The notes below the pieces were generated by a model. It was not told the DNA's origin and searched no databases. It saw only the letters and a program-made list of their open reading frames with translations. From NCBI RefSeq assembly GCF_004770045.1, contig NZ_RQFO01000017.1:248001-312000 (forward strand): DNA of 64,000 bases, read 5' to 3'. The DNA comes from Leptospira montravelensis. GTDB lineage: Bacteria; Spirochaetota; Leptospiria; Leptospirales; Leptospiraceae. Position numbers and translations under genes: made by a program. Shown here in pieces: positions 52,226-61,901 of this stretch (position 1 is its first letter; each line of letters starts with the position of its first letter).

Positions 52226-52768
52226 TTATGGGTTAATTTTATTCTTCACTTTTTCAATCCAATCAAGATTCAGTTTTGTTTGTTTTTCTGCATATTCTAA
52301 CGTTAAAGACCAGTATTCCTGATCTGGATGTTTCTCCCAATCACTGTCCAATTCTTTTTGGAAATTTTTAAGTGATTTTAAATCTTCTTTTTGTTTTTTT
52401 ATTTCATCTTCCAATTGTTGAGTTAATAATTTAGAATTCATATGCCTTCCAAAAAATACCTTAAACAATAATTCATTTCTTTTATTGGATTGAATTGGAG
52501 ATTCATCCATCCAACGTCGGAATGTTTCTAATCCAGGCCTAGTGACTTTATAAACTTTTTTCTTTTTGCCACTACTTTCCGTTTTTTCCCATTCTCGGAT
52601 TAAACCTTCTTCTTCTAATTTTGCAAGTGTGGGATAAATTTGACCAAAACTTTCGCTCCAGAAAAAACTAATCGTCGACTCAATGTATTTACGGATTTCA
52701 TATCCATTCATTTCACATTGAGACAAAATTCCTAAGAGTGCATAAGGTGTTTTACTTTCTCGTTTCAT
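52226..52768 (-). CDS. PadR family transcriptional regulator
   Basis: 180 residues: PadR winged helix (about 1-85; YALLGILSQCEMNGYEIRKYIE, IYPTLAKLEEEGLIREWE, KVYKVTRPG) and a C-terminal Vir-type dimerisation region (LLFKVFFGRHM..., and a helix with EDEIKKQKEDLKSL). PadR proteins are mostly repressors of detoxification or efflux genes. It is the third gene of a minus-strand operon that starts with a double palindrome, likely its operator; it overlaps the hydrolase gene by 17 bases. Confidence 0.9.
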   Translation of the reverse strand: MKRESKTPYALLGILSQCEMNGYEIRKYIESTISFFWSESFGQIYPTLAKLEEEGLIREWEKTESSGKKKKVYKVTRPGLETFRRWMDESPIQSNKRNELLFKVFFGRHMNSKLLTQQLEDEIKKQKEDLKSLKNFQKELDSDWEKHPDQEYWSLTLEYAEKQTKLNLDWIEKVKNKINP

Positions 52769-53657
52769 TTAAAGCTTTAATATGGTTTTGAAATTGATCA
52801 TACATTGAAATCACTTCATGTGGCGACTCTAATTGTGGCCAATGACCTATCATTTCGGATAAAAAATAAACAGGTTTTGTGGGAAAAGTTTGTAGAAACC
52901 GATTTGCCATATGCCTTCCAGAATTTGGATCAGCAGGTCCACAAATATAACAAAAAGGTATCCGTGTATTCAACATAGCATCAATCCATCGTTTTTGGTA
53001 TTGAACTTTTTCAAATACCATTCTTCCTATCAGATAAGCTACCGATTTCCCATTTTTAAAATTCAATACTTCCCAAAAAATATTTAGTAAACTTAAGTTT
53101 GCTTGTGTATTTGCTCCAAATAAACGGAGTAAGGATTTCTCTACTGACTTTCGACTCATCTTTTCACTAAGAAATCTACCAATAAAATTAGGAGTTTGAG
53201 ATAATAACCTTTGAATCAATCTAGGTTTATAAACATCTGAAAATAAACCACCATTCATAAATGCAATCGAACGAATTTTAAACTTATTTTTTTCTGGTGA
53301 AGCTAACATTTCTTGTACCACACTCACCGCTAAATCATGAGCCAAAATATCGGCTTCCACTATACCTAAGTTTTTAGCAACTTCATTAACTATTTCTGCA
53401 AATTCTACAAACGTATAACGGTAATTTTGTGGTTTATCAGAAAAACCCATTCCCAAAAAATCCAAAATAATTACCCTTTTTTCTTTGCATAATGTCGGAA
53501 TGACTAAACTCCAATCATAACAATTGAATGGATATCCATGTAAAAGAAAGATATTTTCTCCAGTCCCAATCACTCTATAAAAAATCGAATAACCTCGAAA
53601 TTTTAAATATTGTCCCTTACTTTCAAATTCATTTAATTCGGAATTGAAAAACACCAT
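52752..53657 (-). CDS. Alpha/beta hydrolase, haloalkane-dehalogenase-like
   Basis: 301 residues from the ATG at 53657 (AAGG 8 bases upstream; an ATG at 53687 lies inside the upstream gene). HGYP oxyanion segment, DFLGMGFSDKP, a nucleophile elbow with Asp (ILAHDLAVS, where haloalkane dehalogenases and epoxide hydrolases have GHDWG), Asp in GPADPNSG and His in IGHWPQLE. Halide or epoxide hydrolysis is likely but not sure. It sits between a quinone reductase and a PadR gene. Confidence 0.83.
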   Translation of the reverse strand: MVFFNSELNEFESKGQYLKFRGYSIFYRVIGTGENIFLLHGYPFNCYDWSLVIPTLCKEKRVIILDFLGMGFSDKPQNYRYTFVEFAEIVNEVAKNLGIVEADILAHDLAVSVVQEMLASPEKNKFKIRSIAFMNGGLFSDVYKPRLIQRLLSQTPNFIGRFLSEKMSRKSVEKSLLRLFGANTQANLSLLNIFWEVLNFKNGKSVAYLIGRMVFEKVQYQKRWIDAMLNTRIPFCYICGPADPNSGRHMANRFLQTFPTKPVYFLSEMIGHWPQLESPHEVISMYDQFQNHIKALNETRK

Positions 53658-53658
53658 T

Positions 53659-54255
53659 TCATTTGCCTTGATTCCCAATGGATTCAACTTGTTTGGTCCA
53701 TTTCAAAAAATCACTTTGATTACGAGTTCTTACCTGACCAAAGGTAGTTACTTTGACCGGTGATACTCCGCAAAATTCCAAAGTACCAAACTTCAACAAC
53801 TGAACACCTGGTGATTTATTAAACCATTTGTAATACCAAATAGGAGCATCCATTGTTACTATGATACGAGCAGTTTTGCCTAACAAAAGTTTTTCGGGGA
53901 GAGGAGAGTTTTTCTTATATTTGAAAGTAACACCGGGCAAAAAAACTCTGTCAATCCATGCCTTTAATACAGCAGGCATACTAGCCCACCAACTCGGAAA
54001 TACAAACACCAAATGATTTGCTTCCATTATCAGTTTTTGACTTTTGACCACATCAGGTTCAAGAACTTGATGTGAATCTTTTTTATGGCCTAGATGTAAA
54101 TTATAATCAAATTTCAAATCGATTAGTTTGAGAAAATTTACTGTATGGCCTGCTTTGATTGCTTCATTCACGTATGTTTGTGCAAAATGAGCACAAAGAG
54201 AATTCGGATTTGGATGACCAAGGACTACAAGAATATTTCGAGGTTTTGTTTTCAT
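53659..54255 (-). CDS. NAD(P)H quinone oxidoreductase (flavodoxin-like fold)
   Basis: 198 residues in the MdaB/KefF/NQO1-like group: ILVVLGHPNPNSLCAHFAQTY for FMN phosphate binding, LVFVFPSWWASMPAVLKAWIDRVFLPGVTF for the ring-binding block. Such enzymes reduce quinones by two electrons in the cytosol, which avoids radical formation. It is the first gene of the PadR operon, right behind the palindromic operator region. Confidence 0.88.
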   Translation of the reverse strand: MKTKPRNILVVLGHPNPNSLCAHFAQTYVNEAIKAGHTVNFLKLIDLKFDYNLHLGHKKDSHQVLEPDVVKSQKLIMEANHLVFVFPSWWASMPAVLKAWIDRVFLPGVTFKYKKNSPLPEKLLLGKTARIIVTMDAPIWYYKWFNKSPGVQLLKFGTLEFCGVSPVKVTTFGQVRTRNQSDFLKWTKQVESIGNQGK

Positions 54256-54263
54256 AAGATACC

Positions 54264-54304
54264 ATATCTATTAGATATATCAACAAGATATATCTAATAG
54301 ATAT
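54264..54304. promoter_or_regulatory. Twin palindromic operator of the PadR operon
   Basis: A perfect 18-base inverted repeat with a 5-base spacer: ATATCTATTAGATATATC (54264-54281) and its reverse complement (54287-54304). Each half contains a perfect palindrome ATATCTA-W-TAGATAT (54264-54278 and 54290-54304), 26 bp apart centre to centre. It lies 9 bases before the quinone reductase start, where a repressor would block the promoter. PadR is the obvious candidate; this is inference. Confidence 0.75.
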
Positions 54305-54331
54305 ATTTGGTAAATACAATTTTTCCCCGCG

Positions 54332-55330
54332 TTACTGTTCAGCGCAGTAAAATTTTAAATCACTTGTACACGCTACATTTAAATTATTGATTAAACCGAC
54401 ATTATTGCTACTTGAATTCCCTACAATTGCGTTGCCAGAGATTGAATTTGACCAATTTGTACAATTGTTTGGATCTGATTGCCAGGAAGTACCTAATCCA
54501 GTCCAGGTGGTCACTCCCGGAGATTCAATTCCATTCAAAACCGGAAGGGTAAACAGAGAAACTCCATTCGTTGTACCAATGGGTGTTAAATTATCGCTTT
54601 GGAAATATGACGCGTAGGGTTTTAGAACCCAATCCACTTGACCATCACCAACACCTCCCGTGATAGTTGCGACTCGAATTCCAGAATCAGCCCCAAGTAT
54701 AGCCTTACATTGAGATCCAGCGGGGCATTTAGGATCGGAAGAACATGTGGCATCTGCACCAGCGATCCCACCTAAATTTCCTTTGGTGAGTGTAGAATTC
54801 ACAAATAATCTTTTATCATTATCTTGAATCTGCATTCTGATAAATCTTTCTTGAAGACGCAAATTATTATCTGCAGAGGTCGGAATCAAACGAATTATAA
54901 ATTCTCTAGTCCCATTTAATAAGGTATCATTTACAGCTGTTACCGAAATTACCTTTTCCGATTTCCAATCATCGGGTGTCCAAACAATGGAAGTTGGACT
55001 GACCGTTGCATAACTAGGATTCGAAACGACTATGTTGACATTCACATTTTCTTTTGGCTCAGACCCAAAATTTAGTTTAAAAGTAAATGAGGAACCGTAT
55101 GCGGCATTCCCACCATGTTCAGAAACTCGACCTGTTGTTGCACTCAGTAAGAGGCCGAAATTTTCTTTAATTGTGAGACCGGGAAAACAGGCGTTTTTCT
55201 CTTCCCCAGAAACTGCCATTATCAAAAAAGTCATGACAAATGATTTTGACTCGGGGTCACAAGGATTATTATAAGAATTTTTGCTACAAGATAGGAAAAG
55301 AACACCGATTAAAAGAGTTCTAAAAAACAT
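54332..55330 (-). CDS. DUF1554 lipoprotein (Len/endostatin-like)
   Basis: 332 residues with a lipobox (FLSC, Cys15). A central Calx-beta-like stretch (about 70-175; GSSFTFKLNFGSEPKENVNVNIVVSNPSYATVSPTSIVWTPDDWKSEKVISVTAVND) precedes a DUF1554 domain (about 180-332; KRLFVNSTLTKGNLGGIAGADATCSSDPKCPAG... NCTNWSNS ... FYCAEQ) with paired Cys. In pathogenic Leptospira the Len proteins of this type bind host matrix and complement factors; in a saprophyte the role must differ. No operon partner is evident. Confidence 0.82.
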   Translation of the reverse strand: MFFRTLLIGVLFLSCSKNSYNNPCDPESKSFVMTFLIMAVSGEEKNACFPGLTIKENFGLLLSATTGRVSEHGGNAAYGSSFTFKLNFGSEPKENVNVNIVVSNPSYATVSPTSIVWTPDDWKSEKVISVTAVNDTLLNGTREFIIRLIPTSADNNLRLQERFIRMQIQDNDKRLFVNSTLTKGNLGGIAGADATCSSDPKCPAGSQCKAILGADSGIRVATITGGVGDGQVDWVLKPYASYFQSDNLTPIGTTNGVSLFTLPVLNGIESPGVTTWTGLGTSWQSDPNNCTNWSNSISGNAIVGNSSSNNVGLINNLNVACTSDLKFYCAEQ

Positions 55331-55435
55331 GCAATATTATCTCTTATTTCTACTAAATCTTGAAACAATTAATTTCAAGCAATGAAAAATAATAGTTTTA
55401 ATCACCAAACAAAAATTAAATGTTAACTTAGAATT

Positions 55436-55987
55436 TTAATCCAATGAATTCGTTTTTAATGAATCGATAAAATCGATTATTAAATTTCTTACAAATTGTT
55501 TCGTTACTTCATCAGTAATTTCACCATCGACTGAAACCTTTCCTTTTACTCCAGATACCAATAAATTGGTTTTTTCAGATAACTTTGCTCCAATTGTTTT
55601 TAAGACCAAAAGTAATGATTCATGTGCCTTTTCACCAACAGAGGCAGCTGTAATTAAAGCAACTGGTTTATCAGTAAACACAACTGAGGAAACTACCCAT
55701 TCTAATGCATTTTTTAATACACCAGGAATACTAAATACATATTCAGGAGAACATATTAAAATTCCATCGGCCCTTTCGATTTCCCTTAAAAAACTTTTAA
55801 TAATCTCAGGAGTTTCTTCATCAGAGACTCCTGAAACAAAAAAAGGAAACTCGGCAATCTGATCATACATAATCATATCACATTCTTGTGAAAAATTTTG
55901 TTTCAAAGTATGTAGGATTTTTTTGTTATACGAGGTGGAGCTAATTCCACCTGAAATCGCTAGAATTTTTGGTTTTGATTGTAACAT
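55436..55987 (-). CDS. NADPH-dependent FMN reductase
   Basis: 183 residues of the flavodoxin-like NADPH:FMN reductase family: ILAISGGISSTSYNKKILHTL for FMN phosphate, GILICSPEYVFSIPGVLKNALEWVVSS for the ring, and PVALITAASVGEKAHESLLLVLKTIGA. Relatives include chromate and azo-dye reductases. It follows the large aromatic repeat gene by 6 bases in the same direction. Confidence 0.9.
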   Translation of the reverse strand: MLQSKPKILAISGGISSTSYNKKILHTLKQNFSQECDMIMYDQIAEFPFFVSGVSDEETPEIIKSFLREIERADGILICSPEYVFSIPGVLKNALEWVVSSVVFTDKPVALITAASVGEKAHESLLLVLKTIGAKLSEKTNLLVSGVKGKVSVDGEITDEVTKQFVRNLIIDFIDSLKTNSLD

Positions 55988-55993
55988 TATTGA

Positions 55994-58405
55994 TTATATA
56001 GAGATTCCCATAATTTTTTTCGTTCCGTCAGTTTCCTTAGAATAAGAAAATAGTTTTAATATGGAAAATTTTTCATAACCGTTTTCTTCTGTTTGGTACT
56101 CCCAAAGCCATCCCCATAAACTTCCCCTTTTTACATATCCACGTTCAATTTCTGTTTTTTCCTGATAAAAAGCACCTAATAATACATAGGTAGAATATTG
56201 GTTATCAGATTTGGTTCGATTATGATAATACCCAATACCCGCAAACATAAGTTCTGTTTTTTCATCTAGCGAATCAAAAGAATAGTAAATTAAAGGGCCA
56301 TATAATCTCGACTTTTCATTTTCTGCATCCGTAGTCCTTATAATCGGAAAAAAATTATAAATAGTTTTATATGACTTTTTATCATAACCCAACCAAAGAA
56401 ATGTTAAGCGATTTATCTGCGCAGGTTCTATATTGAAATTTCCAAGTAAGCCACCCAAACTTTGAATTTGGTAATCTGATTCCGTATTTTCCGATTCAAT
56501 TAAATATAAAAAATTATAATAGTGCCCTGTCCGATTCCACTTAAAATAATTTAATAAAGTAAATGTTTTATAACCATCGTTGTCCCAATCATTAAAAGAT
56601 ATAGGGATTATGGAAAAGCTAGAAGTGGTTTTATAAAAAGGAAAAATCAAAAGATGAGATAACTTCTCTTGCGGGTAATATTGAATCCTTTTTTGGGTTT
56701 TTGAATATTCTGAAAGATCCTGATCCTTATACCATTCCCAATCTATAAACCATAAAAGGTTTGTTCTCGCACCACCTTCTCGCATATTTCTATAAAAAAA
56801 TGGAGTAATCCAAACCGTTTTTTCTTCGCCTGAATATTGAGATTTTTTTTCATCATATGAAATCCACAAAGGCCAGAATAAAAATTCTGTTTCAGAATAG
56901 GATGGTATCATTGTTTTTCGATAGGAAGATAAAAGTGTAAATGTATTATGATAATGTTTTTTGTCTTTTTCAAAGTTTCGATGAATATAAAAAGGCAAAA
57001 TTCTATGCCCAGAATCAATATCAGATTTATAAATATTGACAAAAGGCCAAAAATAGGACTGCTCATTACGATTATTTTCTTTTTTCTCTTCAGTTAAATA
57101 GAAATTTAAAAGATAAACACGAAATTCGGAATCCTTATCTTTTTGTTTACCGTATAACGGAAACAATACTTTGTATTCTAAATCATCCGATTGATAGCTA
57201 AACCAAATGGGGAAAAAAGGCGGCAAAAGCACCACATTATCTGTTGAGGCCTCATCCCAAGTAAACCAAGCAAGTGGTAATAGTCGGATATGCCTTTTCG
57301 TATCGGCTCTTTCGTAAGAAAAAATTCCGAATAATAAATTGTAGCCTATAAAACTATTACTATTTTCTCTATTGAATTCCCTTTTTTTTACCAGCTTAGG
57401 TTCGCTTGAATCCTTAGATTTAGGTTCCAAACTTCCTTTCAGTATTTTGGTCCTTTGCGAATAACCAAATAAATTATATAGTATTCCAAAATCAAAATCT
57501 ACATACACATTTCCATCATTCGTTGCAACATTTACATTTGCAGAATTTGTTTTCGTATACCATAATAAATTGATATGATAGTCTTCTTCATCATTAGCGT
57601 AATTAAGATAAATGGGAAAAATAAAATCCAATTCGATTCCTGGTTTCCTATACCTTCCAAAAACAGGAAAAGCTACCAACAAACTCTCTGCCTTGGCCTT
57701 ATTATTAGAATAATAAAATGGGCCCATCCAATATTCGTTTTCGTTTGAGTTTTGATTTTGAAAATACAATAGGGGCGGTAAAAATAAATAATTGTTTTTA
57801 GAATAATATACCAAAGGAAAGAATGAAAACTTATGCAAACCTTGATTACCATCAAGTTCAAAGTGCATCAAAGTCAAAAAACGTAAATAGTAGTTCCTAT
57901 TCTCTCCAAAAGTTTCACGATTATGATAATATAACAAAGGAATTACGGGAAATCCCAATTTACTATTTGTATCATTAGAACTAGAAAAGAAAAAAGGGAT
58001 GGTTGTTACATAGGATTCATTTTTATCCATACCCCAAAAAACGAATGGATAAAAAGAGTGGTATACAGCTTCCTTTTCCTTCGTTACATTTACGTTTAGA
58101 ATACGTTTGTATTCGCGGTTATCAGATTTACTTTGTATATGGTAGTAAAAGGGGAATATCGATTTGGTTTTTGCTTTTGGATAATCGTAATACCGATAAA
58201 AACCCAATGCTCGAACTGAATAATGGTTTGTCCAATTTTCTATGTCATATAGAATATTACTAGAAGTGAATTTTGCGCTACGTTCACTCCCATAAACTTT
58301 GATTTCTTTCTCCGCTTCAAGGTCGGGCCAAGTTTTAGGGAAAATTCCAATTGGAATTGAAAAAAATAGAAATATTAAACTATACCGAAAGAATTTAATA
58401 AACAT
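55994..58405 (-). CDS. LA_1737-like aromatic repeat protein
   Basis: About 803 residues from the ATG at 58405 (a frame extends to 58507); a signal peptide ends near IFPKTWP, residue 21. The body has about 18 copies of a short motif F/x-P-[FLIV]-[FYW]-Y/x at 25-60 residue spacing (SIFPFYYH, YPFVFWG, IPLLYYH, FFPLVYY, LPPLLYF, MGPFYY, FWPLWIS), each followed by charged stretches. This suggests repeated beta hairpins, perhaps a surface or outer-membrane barrel or fibre. I recognise the LA_1737-type Leptospira family; its function is not known. Confidence 0.75.
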   Translation of the reverse strand: MFIKFFRYSLIFLFFSIPIGIFPKTWPDLEAEKEIKVYGSERSAKFTSSNILYDIENWTNHYSVRALGFYRYYDYPKAKTKSIFPFYYHIQSKSDNREYKRILNVNVTKEKEAVYHSFYPFVFWGMDKNESYVTTIPFFFSSSNDTNSKLGFPVIPLLYYHNRETFGENRNYYLRFLTLMHFELDGNQGLHKFSFFPLVYYSKNNYLFLPPLLYFQNQNSNENEYWMGPFYYSNNKAKAESLLVAFPVFGRYRKPGIELDFIFPIYLNYANDEEDYHINLLWYTKTNSANVNVATNDGNVYVDFDFGILYNLFGYSQRTKILKGSLEPKSKDSSEPKLVKKREFNRENSNSFIGYNLLFGIFSYERADTKRHIRLLPLAWFTWDEASTDNVVLLPPFFPIWFSYQSDDLEYKVLFPLYGKQKDKDSEFRVYLLNFYLTEEKKENNRNEQSYFWPFVNIYKSDIDSGHRILPFYIHRNFEKDKKHYHNTFTLLSSYRKTMIPSYSETEFLFWPLWISYDEKKSQYSGEEKTVWITPFFYRNMREGGARTNLLWFIDWEWYKDQDLSEYSKTQKRIQYYPQEKLSHLLIFPFYKTTSSFSIIPISFNDWDNDGYKTFTLLNYFKWNRTGHYYNFLYLIESENTESDYQIQSLGGLLGNFNIEPAQINRLTFLWLGYDKKSYKTIYNFFPIIRTTDAENEKSRLYGPLIYYSFDSLDEKTELMFAGIGYYHNRTKSDNQYSTYVLLGAFYQEKTEIERGYVKRGSLWGWLWEYQTEENGYEKFSILKLFSYSKETDGTKKIMGISI

Positions 58406-58466
58406 TCCAAAAAGAATATCCTTAGCAATCGTACCATTGTAAACATTCTTATTTGTATGCAAGAAA

Positions 58467-59336
58467 TTACTTGATAACTTTAGATGATTCTTTGATTGGT
58501 AAATCAATCCACTTTTTTGTTTTCTTTGGAATATGTTCTATAATCTCAGCTGCTTTAGGGGTTTTAGAAAGGGATTTATATTTAAAATTTATTTCTGATA
58601 ACAAAATAGGTTTAGAAGAAGGATACATTTGCCCAATTTGTTTTTTCCCTTCCCGATCATACAAAGGAATTACTGACTTTGAAATGGAACGATAAGGGAG
58701 ATAAGTAGAAACATTGATCAAACGTCCTTCGTTATCATACTGATAATCATTATATCCCAAAACAATTTCTTCGTTGGAAACTATGATGCCTTCCATCACG
58801 TCCTCTGTAAATTCATAGGTGCCTTTTCCCATTCCTAAGATAAAGGCAGTTCCAGTAAAAGCAACGAACACAATTCCCAATGCAGCTAAAGCAACTACAC
58901 TGGATGTAGCATAAACAGGCATATAAACAGGAGATTTTTCATTGGCTCTTCGGATATCGTATTCGCTCCTCAAAGTCTGCTTAATGGATAGATGTTTAGA
59001 TACATTAATAGCATAATATACCGGATAGTAAAAATATTCTTCAGGTTGTAAATTCATATCTTTTGAATCGATAAGGATAGCGATGCTCCTCACGATCCGA
59101 TTATTTTCTTTGTTTCGAAGTATCCCATAATAAATTTTGCCATTTGTATTTGGTCTTTCTAGAGATTCCGAAACCAAAGGAAAAAGAAAATCGGAAAATT
59201 CCAATTTTTCGACAAACTCTGCCGGCTTCAAAGTCGCATTTAAATTTTCTTTTGGAATATAAACTTTTTGCGTAGAACAAGAAATAAATGAAAGAAACAA
59301 TACGAATGTAAAACTTTTTGAAAAAATAAATTTCAT
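58467..59336 (-). CDS. Lipoprotein with a central hydrophobic helix
   Basis: 289 residues from the ATG at 59336 (an in-frame start at 59357 also exists), with lipobox FISC (Cys20). Two beta-rich halves flank a hydrophobic stretch with glycines (VVALAALGIVFVAFTGTAFILGMG), possibly a membrane helix. No family recognised. It lies on the same strand as the aromatic repeat gene; its last 41 bases overlap the extended form of that gene (ATG at 58507) but not the preferred start, supporting the shorter start there. Confidence 0.65.
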   Translation of the reverse strand: MKFIFSKSFTFVLFLSFISCSTQKVYIPKENLNATLKPAEFVEKLEFSDFLFPLVSESLERPNTNGKIYYGILRNKENNRIVRSIAILIDSKDMNLQPEEYFYYPVYYAINVSKHLSIKQTLRSEYDIRRANEKSPVYMPVYATSSVVALAALGIVFVAFTGTAFILGMGKGTYEFTEDVMEGIIVSNEEIVLGYNDYQYDNEGRLINVSTYLPYRSISKSVIPLYDREGKKQIGQMYPSSKPILLSEINFKYKSLSKTPKAAEIIEHIPKKTKKWIDLPIKESSKVIK

Positions 59337-59396
59337 GGATTGGTTTAATCTATACAAAGAATTTTCCTGCGGTCTAAAACAATCAAATTTTTATTT

Positions 59397-61586
59397 CTAA
59401 TACTTATAAGTTTCAACCACAGTTTGCAAATGTTCACCTGTCACTTCTATATCCTTGGCTGTTTCCAAAAGAACCAATGAATTATCAGCTATGACTTGAG
59501 TTCCTGTCGCAATCGTTTCAATTGACTTGGAAATTTCCTCAACGGCTATTTTTTCTTGAGCGGCCGCGTTTAAAATCTGGAGGGAGTTTTCATTGATTTT
59601 ATGAACTGATTCTACTATACGATTTGTATCTGCGGTTTGTTTGTCTTGAGCTGAACTAACAAGCTTAGCTGTTTCTTGAATTTTAGAAATATTTGTAAGT
59701 AACTCCCGAAAACTTTCTTCTGTATTCATCATAAGTCCAACACTTGTTTTGATCGCATTTTTGGTATCTGTGGTTAAAGACTGAATGTTTCTCGTATTAT
59801 GTGCGGTTTGTTCAGCAAGTTTTCCAATTTCTTGGGCTACAACCGCAAAACCTCTTCCGAGATCACCCGCACGTGCAGCTTCTATAGCAGCATTTAGCGC
59901 TAGTAAGTTGGTTCGATCAGAAATTTCATTAATAATATTTACAACTTCATCAATCAATTCGGCCTTTTGATTTACGATATGAATGGAGTCGGCTGTCGTT
60001 TTCGTTGTTAGCATTCCATCTGTAGCTTGTTTATAAAATTCTTCTGTTAATTTTGTCATTCCAAACATAGCATTGGCAACATCTGCCATTGCCATTTTGA
60101 AATCGGAAGTTACTTTCTCAATTTCCTTCAAATGTTCGGCTTGTGTAGATATACTAGAAAAAACATTTTCAACAGATGCTGCAAGTTCCTCCGTGGCTGC
60201 CGAAGTTTCTTCTGTTGAAGCAGCCTGGTCTTGCGTGGTTGCGGAATAATTACGAACTAAATTAGCGGCTTCTTTTGATTTATCAGATAACTCGCCAGAA
60301 ACTTGCCTGAGAATAAAAACGATTTCAGTAATGTTTAATATAAAAACACCCATCCATTTCAAAAGACCTCCTATTTCATCGTGGATTCCATAATCTAAGT
60401 TTTCTTTGAGTTCACCGGATCCACGTACAATTTGTGAAATGATATTGGTACTATTTCGTATTACAGACATTATACTATGAATAATAAAATATTGTAATAC
60501 AATAAAAAATACAAGTGACAAGGAGGTTACAATTAAGATCAAAATTGCATAGATCTTTGCGAGATTGGCCCTTTTCGTAAATTTTTCAGATAGTTGATTG
60601 GAAATGAGTTCATTTACAGTAAAAATCTGATCAATCAAATTGGTTGTGGCATTGTAATATTCTAATGGTTTTACCGTAGGAATTTTTTCGTTGATAACTC
60701 TATTTTGTATCAGCTCACGTAAAGATGGAAAATCAGCTTCTGCTTTTTGGTAACCATCGACAATTGTCTTACCGTCAGGATTGAATTTTCGAATTGAAGA
60801 CATACTTGAAGTGATAGATTCAAATTGACTCGACACAGAACCTATAATTTCTTGGAGCATTTTTTTTTCAGAAGGATCACCATTTTTTCCTTTGACTAAA
60901 TGTGCCAGTCCTGTCCCACGAAGTTGTCCAATTTTTTCTGCTAAATAAGGTAACTTTGTTAATGATACATCAATCATAAAGTAAGTATCTTTATCTGGGT
61001 CTAAGAATAATCCTGAAGATTCGCCAACTGTATTGTTTATAAATAGCATTTTTTTTATTAAACTTACATGTTCTAAATAACTTTCATTAGCTGTTAATTT
61101 TCCGTTTATTTCCTTCAATTCATTCCATTTTTTATGAATCTCCATCGAATCTTCATAAACCTGAAACCGGACTCCCTCTTCTTCATTTAAAGCTATAAAA
61201 ATTAGATAGGAATCTTCTAACTCTTTTTCTATACTTAGAGCTTCCATTTTGGCACTTGGATCTCCATTTAAAACACGTGCCATAAATCCTCGGTGTTTCG
61301 CAGTAAGTCGCATAAGTTTTGCAAGACTTAGATTATATTCGGCTCCCTTATGGCGATTAAATGCATTGCCATATTCTTCTTTTTTAATATAAATAAGATT
61401 GATTCCCAAAGCCAACATTTGTGCAGCCATAAGACCAAACACAAACAAAAGTTTGGTTTTAATTTTAAATTTATAGAATATCTTTTTGGGATTTAAACTA
61501 AAACCTGACTGCAGATTTCTGGGTTTCAAATAAAATTGTTCCCCAATATTAATTTGATTGTTTGAAGCAGTCCGTTCAACAAACAT
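59397..61586 (-). CDS. Methyl-accepting chemotaxis protein (main part of an interrupted gene)
   Basis: 729 residues from the first ATG after an in-frame TAA. It opens with [17 protein letters not shown] residues that complete a PAS domain, then a membrane helix (about 45-68), an extracytoplasmic helical sensor region (about 75-335), a second helix (about 340-370), HAMP-like linker, and a signalling domain (about 420-729) with the MCP tip [42 protein letters not shown]. The original receptor appears to have been an Aer-like PAS-MCP; this part may still function as a truncated receptor if translated from the internal ATG. Confidence 0.88.
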   Translation of the reverse strand: MFVERTASNNQINIGEQFYLKPRNLQSGFSLNPKKIFYKFKIKTKLLFVFGLMAAQMLALGINLIYIKKEEYGNAFNRHKGAEYNLSLAKLMRLTAKHRGFMARVLNGDPSAKMEALSIEKELEDSYLIFIALNEEEGVRFQVYEDSMEIHKKWNELKEINGKLTANESYLEHVSLIKKMLFINNTVGESSGLFLDPDKDTYFMIDVSLTKLPYLAEKIGQLRGTGLAHLVKGKNGDPSEKKMLQEIIGSVSSQFESITSSMSSIRKFNPDGKTIVDGYQKAEADFPSLRELIQNRVINEKIPTVKPLEYYNATTNLIDQIFTVNELISNQLSEKFTKRANLAKIYAILILIVTSLSLVFFIVLQYFIIHSIMSVIRNSTNIISQIVRGSGELKENLDYGIHDEIGGLLKWMGVFILNITEIVFILRQVSGELSDKSKEAANLVRNYSATTQDQAASTEETSAATEELAASVENVFSSISTQAEHLKEIEKVTSDFKMAMADVANAMFGMTKLTEEFYKQATDGMLTTKTTADSIHIVNQKAELIDEVVNIINEISDRTNLLALNAAIEAARAGDLGRGFAVVAQEIGKLAEQTAHNTRNIQSLTTDTKNAIKTSVGLMMNTEESFRELLTNISKIQETAKLVSSAQDKQTADTNRIVESVHKINENSLQILNAAAQEKIAVEEISKSIETIATGTQVIADNSLVLLETAKDIEVTGEHLQTVVETYKY

Positions 61587-61670
61587 ATGTCCAATCGTTT
61601 TTCCATTTTTATCATAAAAGGGAGTAACTGTTGTGTTGGCCCAAAAATAATTTCCTGAATTAGTTTGGTT

Positions 61671-61901
61671 TTATAATATTCCGTTCCAAGGTTCATTTTC
61701 CTCCAGAGTTTTTTGTAAACTCTTGTATAGCAACGCAGGAGTTTTCGAATCTAAGATTCTTTTGAAAGATTGCCCTAATAATTCTTTCCTAGTGTATTCA
61801 CTTAATTTGACAAAATCGTCATTAACGGAAATGATCACACCCTCTAGGTCTGTTTTAATGGATAAAGTTGTATTTTGTGGGATTTGAACCTGAAAACTCA
61901 T
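61671..61901 (-). pseudogene. N-terminal PAS fragment cut off by an in-frame TAA
   Basis: 76 codons encoding the start of a PAS domain (LSIKTDLEGVIISVNDDFVKLSEYTRKELLGQSFKRILDSKTP), ending at TAA 61673-61671. The next 28 codons in the same frame read NQTNSGNYFWANTTVTPFYD, the normal rest of a PAS domain, and run into the chemoreceptor. A Lys codon AAA to TAA would explain the break. Without the stop the gene would span 59397-61901 and code for 834 residues. Confidence 0.8.
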
